NCBI RefSeq assembly: GCF_037949795.1
Contig: NZ_CP149932.1
Location: 620,001 to 684,000 of the forward strand
DNA: 64,000 nucleotides
DNA from: Thioclava sp. GXIMD2076
GTDB taxonomy: Bacteria > Pseudomonadota > Alphaproteobacteria > Rhodobacterales > Rhodobacteraceae
Direction: 5' to 3'
The notes under the pieces are model-generated. The model saw only the letters and a list, made by a program, of their open reading frames with translations. It searched no databases and was not told the DNA's origin. Each line of letters opens with the position of its first letter. Position 1 is the first letter of the stretch. Shown here piece after piece: positions 20,718 through 29,143 of the stretch. The translations under genes and the position numbers were made by a program.

Positions 20718-20909
20718 GGTGCCGTTCACCGGGTTGGCCAATGCTGCGCTGCGACGTCCCTAGACCGGTCATTGGTGACACTGTGTAGCGTGGTCCGGCA
20801 AGCCAACCTCAACAATGCAGGACGTTCCTGCCGGTCCCTAAAGGTGCTGCTCGCTGTGGGTCGACCGGCGGCGATGCGGTGCAAGCGGAACAGCTGCATC
20901 GCTCACGTG

Positions 20910-23042
20910 CTACGCAACGAGACCGCTGAACCGGCCGCGATGAGTTCGCGTTTCGACGACAAGCACGCCATCCTCGATCCCAGCCCGGCGGATCGGTGCC
21001 TTGGTTAGCGCAACGCCCAGCAGTCGGCCCGCCTCCGTTAGCACCCGCACGCCCTTATTCTCGACCAGCAAGACCAAGCCTTCGTCGACCAGCAAGTCGC
21101 ACTTGGTCGTGCAGTCCTGCAGCCCCACTAGGCGGTCTCCTTCAAGCACGTAAAGCCGGGTGAATGTCTGGATGTAGAGGTAGCGATCCGTCTCCAGGAC
21201 CCGGATCGGCGCGCTGCCCACATCGTATAGAGCGATCGGCTTGCCGGAAGCATCAATGCGCAGGACCCGTCCCTGGGAGGTTCCCAGCAACACCGAGTCG
21301 CCACGCCCCGAGAAGGCCGCAGCCTGAAGGCGGTCAGGACCGCCGCCGGTCATGAACGTCACGGTGGCGGAGAACGTCAGCAAGTCCTCGGCACTTCCCT
21401 TACCCTGCAGATCATCGTGGCTGGCCCCAGTCAGCGTCTCGTAAGCCGCGTTGACCGCCTTCATCCGCTCCTCGTTGCCCGGGCTGAGGTCCGGGTGCAG
21501 CTTACGCACTAGACCGCGGTATTGCCGCCGGATCTCATCCGGCGTTACCGGCAGCGCAAGCCCAAACTCTTCGAGGGCCTCCTCGATTTCCACGGCGGTT
21601 CCCGTATGTCCGCCTATGCCGCCCAATTCAAAGGTCTGATGATAGGTCTCTACCGGACGCTCGGGCATGCGGACACCCCAGAGGGGCTTTCCGTCCCGGT
21701 CGATGCACCACGCTTCATCCACGTGTGTGTAAAGGTAGCGGTCTCGGTTAGGGCTGAGCGCGATGCAGTTGAGCGCCAAGTGGGGTTCGCCCCAAAGGAT
21801 ACCACCTTCCCCGTCAAGATCGAGACGGCGGCGCCCTGCTGCGACTTCGGGCGTGGCGGAAAGGTCGGTCTCGAAATCGACCTTCAGGTCCTCACCATAG
21901 ACGGTCAGAATATTCGTTTTCGACCGTGTCGCGAAGCCTTGGCCCTCGGGATGAACATCAAGCGCATAGATCGGACGCTCCAGTCGTTCGATCATAGGGG
22001 TGCCGTCCTGCTCGGAGGTGAACATCACTGCACCCGGCGCACCGAGACTTGCCTCGGACTTTGCAAGATCATCAAAGGAAAGCACACCGCCGCGCGTGGT
22101 GAAGTGTTTCCGGAAGGCAGGGTCCGGGCGATCCGCGGGTGCGATCGCCTCTACAGTAAGTTCACGCCAAACACCTTCGGCATCCTCGAATGTCTCAGAG
22201 GTCGCAGGCAGCGTAAACTGGCTGCTCCAGGCCTCCGGGGATGGTGGCAGCGGCAACAAGGTCAGCTTGTCGAGGTTGAGTTCGATGAGTTTGCCCGGCT
22301 TGGATCTGGCCTGATGAGACCCAGGACGCGGCGGCTCGGTGTAGATTGCCGAAGCGTCCTTGGCACTCATCTCGACGCCATCTACGTAGAGCGCGTAGGT
22401 CTTTCCGTTCTTGGCGCGGGTGATCTCGCCAGCCTTCTCCAGCCACGAGATCAGGTTGCTGACAAGGCGGCCATCCTCGGCGCCCACCTCCGACTTCATC
22501 TTGTTCTGCAAGATGCCAGGCTTCGCTGCGACAGCCTTGCGAATAGCGTTGAAGAGGTCGATGGCGGCAAGATGCTTTTCGGCATCGGCGCGGTATTCCT
22601 CGAGATGATCGAATTCTGATACCAGATCATGCAGCATCGCCAGTCCCTTCCGGTCACCGGTGATGGCCAGCATGGTGCCGCCTTGAGTGAGCGCGGGCAT
22701 GCTCAGGCTGAGCCTCTTCCCGTTGCCTCTGGGATCCTCGAGCCACTTGCGAATGAGCGGCAGGCTCTTGCGCGCCGCGGTTGCTGCGTCCATGTACCTG
22801 CGATCCGATATACTTTCTTGCAGGGCCTGTAATTGGCTGAAGTAAGCCTGCCCTGGCATTTCATGGGATTGTGCCTCAAGGCGCTCCCTCGTTTCCCGTT
22901 CAAAGTCCTCAAAACGGCTGCGGCGCTCACTGTCCACGCCATCATCGCCTGAGCCGGCCGCCTCGCTAATCACAGGAAGATCCTTGTTCCGCCCTGCAGC
23001 GTTTTTTCCCCCGAACATCTTCCTGAAAACGCCAAACACCAT
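20910..23042 (-). CDS. J-domain protein with winged-helix-like and beta-propeller-like parts
   Basis: A 710-residue protein. After a basic N-terminus come an acidic helical stretch (RSRFEDFERETRERLEA) and, around residues 180-222, a segment that looks like a winged helix (LVSNLISWLEKAGEITRAKNGKTYALYV). From about 350 there are repeated short beta blades (ERPIYALDVHPEGQGFATRSK, LALNCIALSPNRDRYLYTHV). Residues about 495-540 form a J domain: EEFGLALPVTPDEIRRQYRGL then KLHPDLSP with the HPD tripeptide that stimulates Hsp70 ATPases. Blades then resume (LQAAAFSGRGDSVLLGTSQG, IRVLETDRYLYIQTF). So the J domain is inserted in the propeller. The start is ATG 23042 after AGGTGGGGC. The gene is divergent from the giant nuclease-tailed protein. 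Function unknown; a chaperone-recruiting sensor is possible. Confidence 0.8.
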   Translation of the reverse strand: MVFGVFRKMFGGKNAAGRNKDLPVISEAAGSGDDGVDSERRSRFEDFERETRERLEAQSHEMPGQAYFSQLQALQESISDRRYMDAATAARKSLPLIRKWLEDPRGNGKRLSLSMPALTQGGTMLAITGDRKGLAMLHDLVSEFDHLEEYRADAEKHLAAIDLFNAIRKAVAAKPGILQNKMKSEVGAEDGRLVSNLISWLEKAGEITRAKNGKTYALYVDGVEMSAKDASAIYTEPPRPGSHQARSKPGKLIELNLDKLTLLPLPPSPEAWSSQFTLPATSETFEDAEGVWRELTVEAIAPADRPDPAFRKHFTTRGGVLSFDDLAKSEASLGAPGAVMFTSEQDGTPMIERLERPIYALDVHPEGQGFATRSKTNILTVYGEDLKVDFETDLSATPEVAAGRRRLDLDGEGGILWGEPHLALNCIALSPNRDRYLYTHVDEAWCIDRDGKPLWGVRMPERPVETYHQTFELGGIGGHTGTAVEIEEALEEFGLALPVTPDEIRRQYRGLVRKLHPDLSPGNEERMKAVNAAYETLTGASHDDLQGKGSAEDLLTFSATVTFMTGGGPDRLQAAAFSGRGDSVLLGTSQGRVLRIDASGKPIALYDVGSAPIRVLETDRYLYIQTFTRLYVLEGDRLVGLQDCTTKCDLLVDEGLVLLVENKGVRVLTEAGRLLGVALTKAPIRRAGIEDGVLVVETRTHRGRFSGLVA

Positions 23043-23550
23043 GCCCCACCTGCCTTGTTTAAATATGGTGATAGGGGCGTCCTTCACTCGGCCTGTCAAT
23101 CTCCCGCTTCAATTAAACGAAGGCTCAAGCTTCGTTGCGACAGATCGCTTTGAGTTCCATGCCGAACTGGGGCACTGCGACGCGCTTGAGGCCAAAGTGA
23201 GGCAGCCAGACCAACGAACGGCCCTTTGCTGCCATTGGGTACGGTGTTCCGGCTTTACGTCGCGGCCCATCAAAGCAGCCATTCATAAGAATAATGACTT
23301 CCACGTTGTGGTAAGGTCGGCCCCAACGGTTGAATCGACGCCATCCAACGACCACATGTTGTAGGTGCTCGTTGGTGCTGGACGATATAGGGGAACGCTG
23401 AATGATTGAGTATGCTCAGTACTTGTTGCTGACAAATCCGAAACCCAAGAACTGTTTCCACTGACCCTCTAAGAACCGACGACCAAGTGCTAAGAGTATA
23501 CTGCGTGCGTGGCCTCAAGGCCGACCTTCGCGGAAAACGAAAATGCGTAT
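23043..23550. other. 508-base intergenic region between two divergent large genes
   Basis: It holds the presumed divergent promoters for the J-domain protein and the nuclease-tailed protein. Only short frames without family motifs or ribosome-binding sites are seen. No hairpin or repeat stood out. Confidence 0.5.
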
Positions 23551-26500
23551 ATGTCAACTCCCTGCGAGGGTATTGTGTCTAAAGACGATGATGATCTCTT
23601 AAAACTGATCTCTGATTTTATAAAAGGAAAATCAGGCCCGCCTGAAGCAACAATGGCGAGCTTAAATCTTGGCGATAATTTCAGCCTAGAAAATTTCGCA
23701 GGCTCTCCCCTCAGCAAAACATTTGGGGATTTCTCAAAAGAATACAAAGCAATCTCTAGGGCACTAAAAAAATATGGTCGTGTAAATTGCTTGCGCATTA
23801 TTGGCGCCATGATGACCATACCCGAGTTGCAGGCCAATCATTATCGTTTGGAAGTCCTTATCCACTTAGCGTTCCTTCATGCAGAAGGAAAATCTCGTCC
23901 TACGCCCACGAATGTAACAGCTTGGTTTAACGCACTCGATAAGGGGACGTGCGGGCGGCAAGAGGACGCCACCGAAGATGTATTTGTTGCACCTGTCACA
24001 TTTGAAGGGCAGCAATATAGACTGTTTGAGGGAAGCGCAGAAGGCAATCGCTTCCACACTCAACTGTTCTTAACGATCTTACAGGACATGCCGAATGGCG
24101 GACCTTACACCATGATGAAGAATGGTGTTCGCTCGATCCTCACACTATCCGAGCTGATCGCAGAACGATTTGGTGTCCCGCCATACTATGTAGGGAGCAC
24201 AACACCGAGATCAGGGATTGGCAAACCTTCACCAGAGGCGTGGCGAGAGTTACGCCAAAGGGTCGTCTTCTCGCGGAGTGCGCTTGGAGCCCATGCGATT
24301 GATCTGTCAACGCTTGAGCCCTTCTTCATTCAGAAAGATCACGCGAAAGGTCTGCTAGACCATATGCCTGGTCATAGCCCATTGGATTGGCATCCTCTCA
24401 TCCTGCATAAGGATGAATTGGTCGTTTTCCATCCGACGATGATCGGCACGGCGATCCGTCACATGATGATAACGATATGTCAGAGGATGGACATGGAAAG
24501 AGAACTGCACGGAGCGCTTGCCAATGCGTATGTGCAAATCTTTGCCAATAAAGGCTTGCTTAAGAAAAACCCTCCGCCACTTCAGATGCAGTATTGTGGC
24601 CCGTTCCATGCCGCACAACTCGTGCAAGAGCTGGATAAAGGGCGATACCTACACCTCTTGTTCTTTGTTGATGGCTTTGAGGACTTCGCAGAAGAAACAT
24701 TTGTCGGCACAAACCCAGTAGAACCGATTTCGGACTATGTACGGAAATCAATAGAGGAAGCGCGTAAGAAATGCATTGAGGCGTCTGACTTCCGCGAGGG
24801 CTTGACGCTTGTTATTCCATGCGGCTGGGGTCGATATGTAGGATTTCGACCACCTGAACTCCCTCACAATTGGCGCATTGATTTGATGCCCCCTCATGAT
24901 GCGCTTGCTTTTCATGACATGCCTAAATTCAAGACGACTGACTTATTCAAGATATTGGATGCTCAAGACGCCGTGTCAGAACAGAATATCGTCCTGATCA
25001 ATGCAAACGGAATTTTTAATTTGTGGGCGTGGATGATGAATAACGATGGACACATCGTCCAACATGAGAAGTTGGAGCATGATTTTGTTACTGCGGACCG
25101 TCCTGGAATGATGCATATCCCAACAAATAGCTTGTTGGATGCGCGGATTGAATCCTACCTAGCGTCTGACATTCAGACCTTGCAACGTCCCGATGGTACC
25201 TTTGCAGAAGCGCAACGTGCACATGCAACGCCACGATACGGTACGCGATCTCTATCGCCATTTTATGTTGACGTGACTGGCTATCGCGACGGGGAATATC
25301 GAAATGTCTATCGTGGTGAAAAGGGGACCTATTGGATAAGCGTGAGCACCAAAGATGACTTGGACCGTCACAGCGCTTATCAACTGCTTTCTTTGACGAT
25401 GCATTGGGCCGAGAAAGTTTTTCGCATGATTGATGCACAAGATGAGACGCCGCAGGGTGTTCAGATGTCTCACCATGTCGCCTTTGGTGACGATGAGATC
25501 GCGATTGATGGGACCCTACCAAGACCAACCGATGAAGAAGTTGCCTCCCTGATTGAGCGACGCTCAGGCATTCAATCCGAGGGTGTGGACGTTGTCATCG
25601 ATGTCAAGAAGGGCTTTATGTCGGCAGGTCGTCGTGCGGACAATTTCGGAGAGCGCCAACTTGTTGGGGCACTGATCAACGCCTGTGTTGAGGCGCAAGG
25701 GCGCGAGCTGAATGCCGATGAGATCGAATCACTGATTTGGTCAGTGGTGAAGTCAGAGAAAGCGCGGCACTTACACGCCTTCGCTGAACCAGATTTACGC
25801 GACTATGTTCGTGATCATTTGCCGTCGCCTTTGGTCGTTGAACAGCTAGACGATGCCTTCACACGGATTGGACTAGGATGGTCGTGTCGCGACCGCTCGG
25901 ACGGTCACAAAATTGAAGGCAAAGGCCCGTGTGCCGCTTATCTAACTCAGTTGCTTGATGCGCTTGCTACTCGGTTCAAGGAACAGGTGGCAACCTTTGA
26001 TCGTGAGGCTTTGCTTGGGCGCGCATTGCTAAATCACGAGTCATGTTCGCACGAAAGCGACGTGTGGAAACGTACTTTTGGTGCGGTCGAGGCACTGGGT
26101 GATACAGATGATTTTGCAGTTCAAGATGCGTCCGAAGAAATTGGACGCCTGTTTGCTGGGAGCATGGCCTCAAGGATCATCGCTGAGGCTGCCATATGCG
26201 AAGCCCCTTTGTATAAAGGCTTCGAACCTGGTGATATGGACATCAACAGACTTCTTGCTGATGCCTCACAAATGCATCATCTGGGCGGATACCGCGCCGC
26301 TATACTGGCGGGCATTATGCCGCCAGAGATTGTGATCTCACCCGCTGGTGAAGTCATGATGGACCACGGGTTCAGTGACTCCGTGATAAGACCGTTTGGT
26401 CAGCATTTTACCGCACACTCCCTCGCAGGAGAGAAGAGAAAATACGCCTCTCGCTACGAATCCAAGGAGGTAAACCAAACACCGCCCGATCTTTCCGAGA

Positions 26501-27471
26501 AAGAACAGAAAGATAAGGATGCCTTTGAGAACGCTTGGCTTGATGAGTTTGGCTTCAGCGCCGAAGATTTTCTCAAATTTATCGGCGGTTTTTGGATGAT
26601 CCTGCAGACAGATCGCGAGCCGATCATCAAAGAGGCACGCTCAGTTCTTGTCAAGCGGATCGGGAAGGACATCGAACTTGACGATGAAAAAATCGGAAAA
26701 TGTCTCGATCGCTTTACGCTTCAACCGCGTCCATCATGGACTGACGTGTCAGACGGTTATCCTGACAACGCTTGGCATCCGTGGCGATTTCAACGACAAC
26801 TGTCATTGGTGACGAAACCCATCATCCAGTTGGATGATGAAGAAGACCCAGTGCTGATAATCGCTCCCGCCATGTGCGTCCAGCACTTGGAACGGTTCTA
26901 TGCGAATACGCTCCAAGGCGTATTTTCGCATGATATGTTCAGAACGAACGGGAATCTTTATAAGTTGATGGACGCAATAAATGGTGAGATGGGCGAAGAG
27001 TTCAATAGCATTGTAGCGAAGAAGTTCGGTGAGATCGGCTGGGAAGCCAGGCCCAATCAATCGGATGGTCAAATCTTCAACAGGCCGAAATCAAAGACAT
27101 TTGGTGATGTTGATGTGTTGGCATGGGATAAGGCGAGTAAGCGCCTTCTCATCATAGAATGCAAAGATTTGTCGTTTGATAAGACAATCGGCGAAGTCGC
27201 AAATCGGTTATCGAAGTACCAAGGCATCATCAAGAGTAACGGCAAGCCAGACGACCTCAAAAAGCACTTGAACAGATGTGAAGAGATTGAGGCGAATCTC
27301 GATAAGGTGGGCGACTATGTTGGCATGGAAGTGGAGACAGTGGAGCGTGTCTTATTGCTCAGCCAACCCACTCCTTTGGTTTTTGCGGAATTGACCGATA
27401 AGCACTCCGTGGAAGTCATCACATTTACGGATATTGAAACGCGCTTCGAAGAGCCTTCAAAGGGTGAGTGA
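23551..27471 (+). CDS. Giant uncharacterised protein with C-terminal PD-(D/E)XK nuclease motif
   Basis: About 1306 residues (an in-frame GTG at 23509 would add 14). No Walker A/B, helicase, transmembrane or known N-terminal domain was recognised; the long middle looks globular and mixed alpha/beta. The C-terminal ~160 residues fit a PD-(D/E)XK endonuclease core: GEEFNSIVAKKFGEIGWEAR (about residue 1148), FGDVDVLAWDKASKRLL (Asp about 1187) and LLIIECKDLSFD (Glu and Lys about 1202-1204). A helix with NRLSKYQGIIKSNG follows. GVDVVIDVKKGFMSAG near 680 resembles an E/D-x-K strand but lacks context. The coding DNA is clearly AT-richer than its neighbours and uses more AT-ending codons, which suggests transfer. 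It stands alone, divergent from the J-domain gene and near recombinases. A defence effector is plausible but unproven. Confidence 0.75.
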   Translation: MSTPCEGIVSKDDDDLLKLISDFIKGKSGPPEATMASLNLGDNFSLENFAGSPLSKTFGDFSKEYKAISRALKKYGRVNCLRIIGAMMTIPELQANHYRLEVLIHLAFLHAEGKSRPTPTNVTAWFNALDKGTCGRQEDATEDVFVAPVTFEGQQYRLFEGSAEGNRFHTQLFLTILQDMPNGGPYTMMKNGVRSILTLSELIAERFGVPPYYVGSTTPRSGIGKPSPEAWRELRQRVVFSRSALGAHAIDLSTLEPFFIQKDHAKGLLDHMPGHSPLDWHPLILHKDELVVFHPTMIGTAIRHMMITICQRMDMERELHGALANAYVQIFANKGLLKKNPPPLQMQYCGPFHAAQLVQELDKGRYLHLLFFVDGFEDFAEETFVGTNPVEPISDYVRKSIEEARKKCIEASDFREGLTLVIPCGWGRYVGFRPPELPHNWRIDLMPPHDALAFHDMPKFKTTDLFKILDAQDAVSEQNIVLINANGIFNLWAWMMNNDGHIVQHEKLEHDFVTADRPGMMHIPTNSLLDARIESYLASDIQTLQRPDGTFAEAQRAHATPRYGTRSLSPFYVDVTGYRDGEYRNVYRGEKGTYWISVSTKDDLDRHSAYQLLSLTMHWAEKVFRMIDAQDETPQGVQMSHHVAFGDDEIAIDGTLPRPTDEEVASLIERRSGIQSEGVDVVIDVKKGFMSAGRRADNFGERQLVGALINACVEAQGRELNADEIESLIWSVVKSEKARHLHAFAEPDLRDYVRDHLPSPLVVEQLDDAFTRIGLGWSCRDRSDGHKIEGKGPCAAYLTQLLDALATRFKEQVATFDREALLGRALLNHESCSHESDVWKRTFGAVEALGDTDDFAVQDASEEIGRLFAGSMASRIIAEAAICEAPLYKGFEPGDMDINRLLADASQMHHLGGYRAAILAGIMPPEIVISPAGEVMMDHGFSDSVIRPFGQHFTAHSLAGEKRKYASRYESKEVNQTPPDLSEKEQKDKDAFENAWLDEFGFSAEDFLKFIGGFWMILQTDREPIIKEARSVLVKRIGKDIELDDEKIGKCLDRFTLQPRPSWTDVSDGYPDNAWHPWRFQRQLSLVTKPIIQLDDEEDPVLIIAPAMCVQHLERFYANTLQGVFSHDMFRTNGNLYKLMDAINGEMGEEFNSIVAKKFGEIGWEARPNQSDGQIFNRPKSKTFGDVDVLAWDKASKRLLIIECKDLSFDKTIGEVANRLSKYQGIIKSNGKPDDLKKHLNRCEEIEANLDKVGDYVGMEVETVERVLLLSQPTPLVFAELTDKHSVEVITFTDIETRFEEPSKGE

Positions 27472-27621
27472 TCTGACATAATGCCCTGAATAATATGGTC
27501 CGCCGGTTAATTGTTTGCCGCTCAATGTCTGCTCCCAACGTTTAAGTCCGAACCGTTGGCATGTGCAGCGAATGACCGGTTTCCGCCCATTCTTCCTCTT
27601 CTCAGCCGCTGCAGTTTCCGG

Positions 27622-28209
27622 CTACCACAGATCGTTGAACCGGTGCGCAGCCGTCCGCGTGTAATGCGCTGTGTGCCGGGGATCACGGTGTCCGAGGTAG
27701 TCCTGAATGACTCGCAAGTCGTGCCCCTTGTTCGCCAAGGCGAAACCGCAGGAATGGCGAAGCATATGTGGGTGGACGCGCTCAAGCCCGGCACGGGTGC
27801 CGGCGGATCCGAGGATGTAGTTTACGGCCTGCCTCGTGAGCGGCTGCTTGCGCTCGGAGACGAAGAGCCAAGGCAGCGCATCCTCCCTGCGCGCGAGCCA
27901 GCGCTTGATAGCCCGCAGCTCTTCGCCAGCGACTGGCTGCTCGACGCTGAGCCCGTTCTTCAGCCGTGCGACCCAGATCCGCGACTGCGCAAGATCCACG
28001 TCTTGCCGACGAAGCGCGATCACTTCGGAGACGCGCAGTCCATGCCGAAACATCATCAGGATCAATAGGTGGTCGCGAACCCCGTGGCGGCCCTTTTTGG
28101 CGGAAGCGAGAAGCCGGTCGATATCCGGCTGACCAAGGTAGTCACGGCTCCGCACATGGGCGTCGGTCGCCCGGTCATCCCCACTCTTGACACTTCGCCG
28201 ATTGGGCAT
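27622..28209 (-). CDS. Compact tyrosine recombinase (FimB/FimE-sized)
   Basis: A 195-residue catalytic-only tyrosine recombinase without the N-terminal SAM-like DNA-binding domain of XerC/D. The catalytic residues are visible: Arg in MFRHGLRVSEVIAL, the Arg-box HMLRHSCGFALA (H-x-x-R), His in IQDYLGHRDPRHTAHY, and Tyr in the HYTRTA segment. The length matches FimB/FimE invertases and the short integrases of some mobile elements. The start is ATG 28209, with GAGAGGCGAC upstream (a GTG 18 bases further upstream is in frame). It lies at the 3' side of the giant gene, convergent with it. It may invert or integrate a local segment, but no inverted repeat target was identified. Confidence 0.88.
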   Translation of the reverse strand: MPNRRSVKSGDDRATDAHVRSRDYLGQPDIDRLLASAKKGRHGVRDHLLILMMFRHGLRVSEVIALRRQDVDLAQSRIWVARLKNGLSVEQPVAGEELRAIKRWLARREDALPWLFVSERKQPLTRQAVNYILGSAGTRAGLERVHPHMLRHSCGFALANKGHDLRVIQDYLGHRDPRHTAHYTRTAAHRFNDLW

Positions 28210-28383
28210 GGTTATGTCGCCTCTCACAAGTCTCTGCCTGGCAAGGCTTGGCCGAGATCAACTCTTAACAAAACACACGAAGTGTAAAGAGTCACGCTGC
28301 AGTCGCCTTAGTCCGAATTTGCGCGTCGCAACAAAGCGCGTCTCACGACGGCGTGATCTCCCCGGAAGGCAAATCTGCAGCCG

Positions 28384-29025
28384 TCATCTACTTCGTCGCA
28401 CGCACCTTTTGTAACGGCCCTTTCGCCGTGACCCGACATACTGGATGAGGCGTTGCGCTTTCAGGCCCGCGATATCTCGGCGCGCGCTTTTCAGACTTAC
28501 TTGCCAGGCTGAAACAATCTCATTTGCGCTACAGCGATCACCCGCCTCAACTCGAGCGAGGAACCAACGCTGGCGCTCGTTAAGTTCCGCTGGTTCAGGG
28601 TCATCTATAGTGTCACGATCAGGGTCATCCATAGGGTCATTGTGCCATTGGCGCCTTCTCGGGACGGCGGTCGTATTCTCACCCGCGACATATGCCGCCC
28701 GTGCCGCCGAAAGAGAATTCCGATCCACGTGGTCAGCCGAGCTGTTCGCAGCTGGCTTCTCGATCAGGCCGAGCAAGAAGACGCGAATGATTGGCGATGA
28801 AACCGCTAAGCGTAGGAAAAACACCGTATCCGGGCCATGTTGTCCAGAAAGCCAGTGCTTGACCGCACGCTCGCTCGCATGCGTCTGGCGCATCAGTTGC
28901 TTGACCGCGCGGTGGCTGTCCCCATGCTCCTTTCGCAACAGTTCGGCAATGGTCTGAGTATAGGCACCGCGCCCACTGAGGACGCCCTCCCATACCGGCA
29001 ATCTCCTGCCCTTTTTCGGCAACAT
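28384..29025 (-). CDS. Two-domain helix-turn-helix protein divergent from the serine recombinase
   Basis: A 213-residue protein. The N-terminal half (YTQTIAELLRKEHGDSHRAVK then SERAVKHWLSGQHGPD) reads like a helix-turn-helix of the type found in ICE and prophage proteins. After a linker rich in Asp/Pro (MDDPDRDTIDDPEPAEL), the C-terminus (ERQRWFLARVEAGDRCSANEI then RRDIAGLKAQRLIQYVGSRRKGRY) looks like a winged helix. The start is ATG 29025 preceded by GGAGGAAGCGG. It is divergent from the recombinase operon, with 118 bases between starts. That position suggests autoregulation and control of the recombinase, which is inference. Confidence 0.7.
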   Translation of the reverse strand: MLPKKGRRLPVWEGVLSGRGAYTQTIAELLRKEHGDSHRAVKQLMRQTHASERAVKHWLSGQHGPDTVFFLRLAVSSPIIRVFLLGLIEKPAANSSADHVDRNSLSAARAAYVAGENTTAVPRRRQWHNDPMDDPDRDTIDDPEPAELNERQRWFLARVEAGDRCSANEIVSAWQVSLKSARRDIAGLKAQRLIQYVGSRRKGRYKRCVRRSR

Positions 29026-29143
29026 ATTCCGCTTCCTCCGCTGTTAGATTCACGACAGTGCGGAGCTACGGCACAGACCTGTCAGGCGCTGCAGCGGTAG
29101 GTCGCCCGGACCACCGCTGCCAGAACGGTGAAGGGGCAAGATT

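Noticed and set aside
21522..22619. Plus-strand frame of 365 codons opposite the J-domain gene
   Set aside because: Antisense shadow; the minus-strand frame has the HPD J domain and a strong ribosome-binding site.
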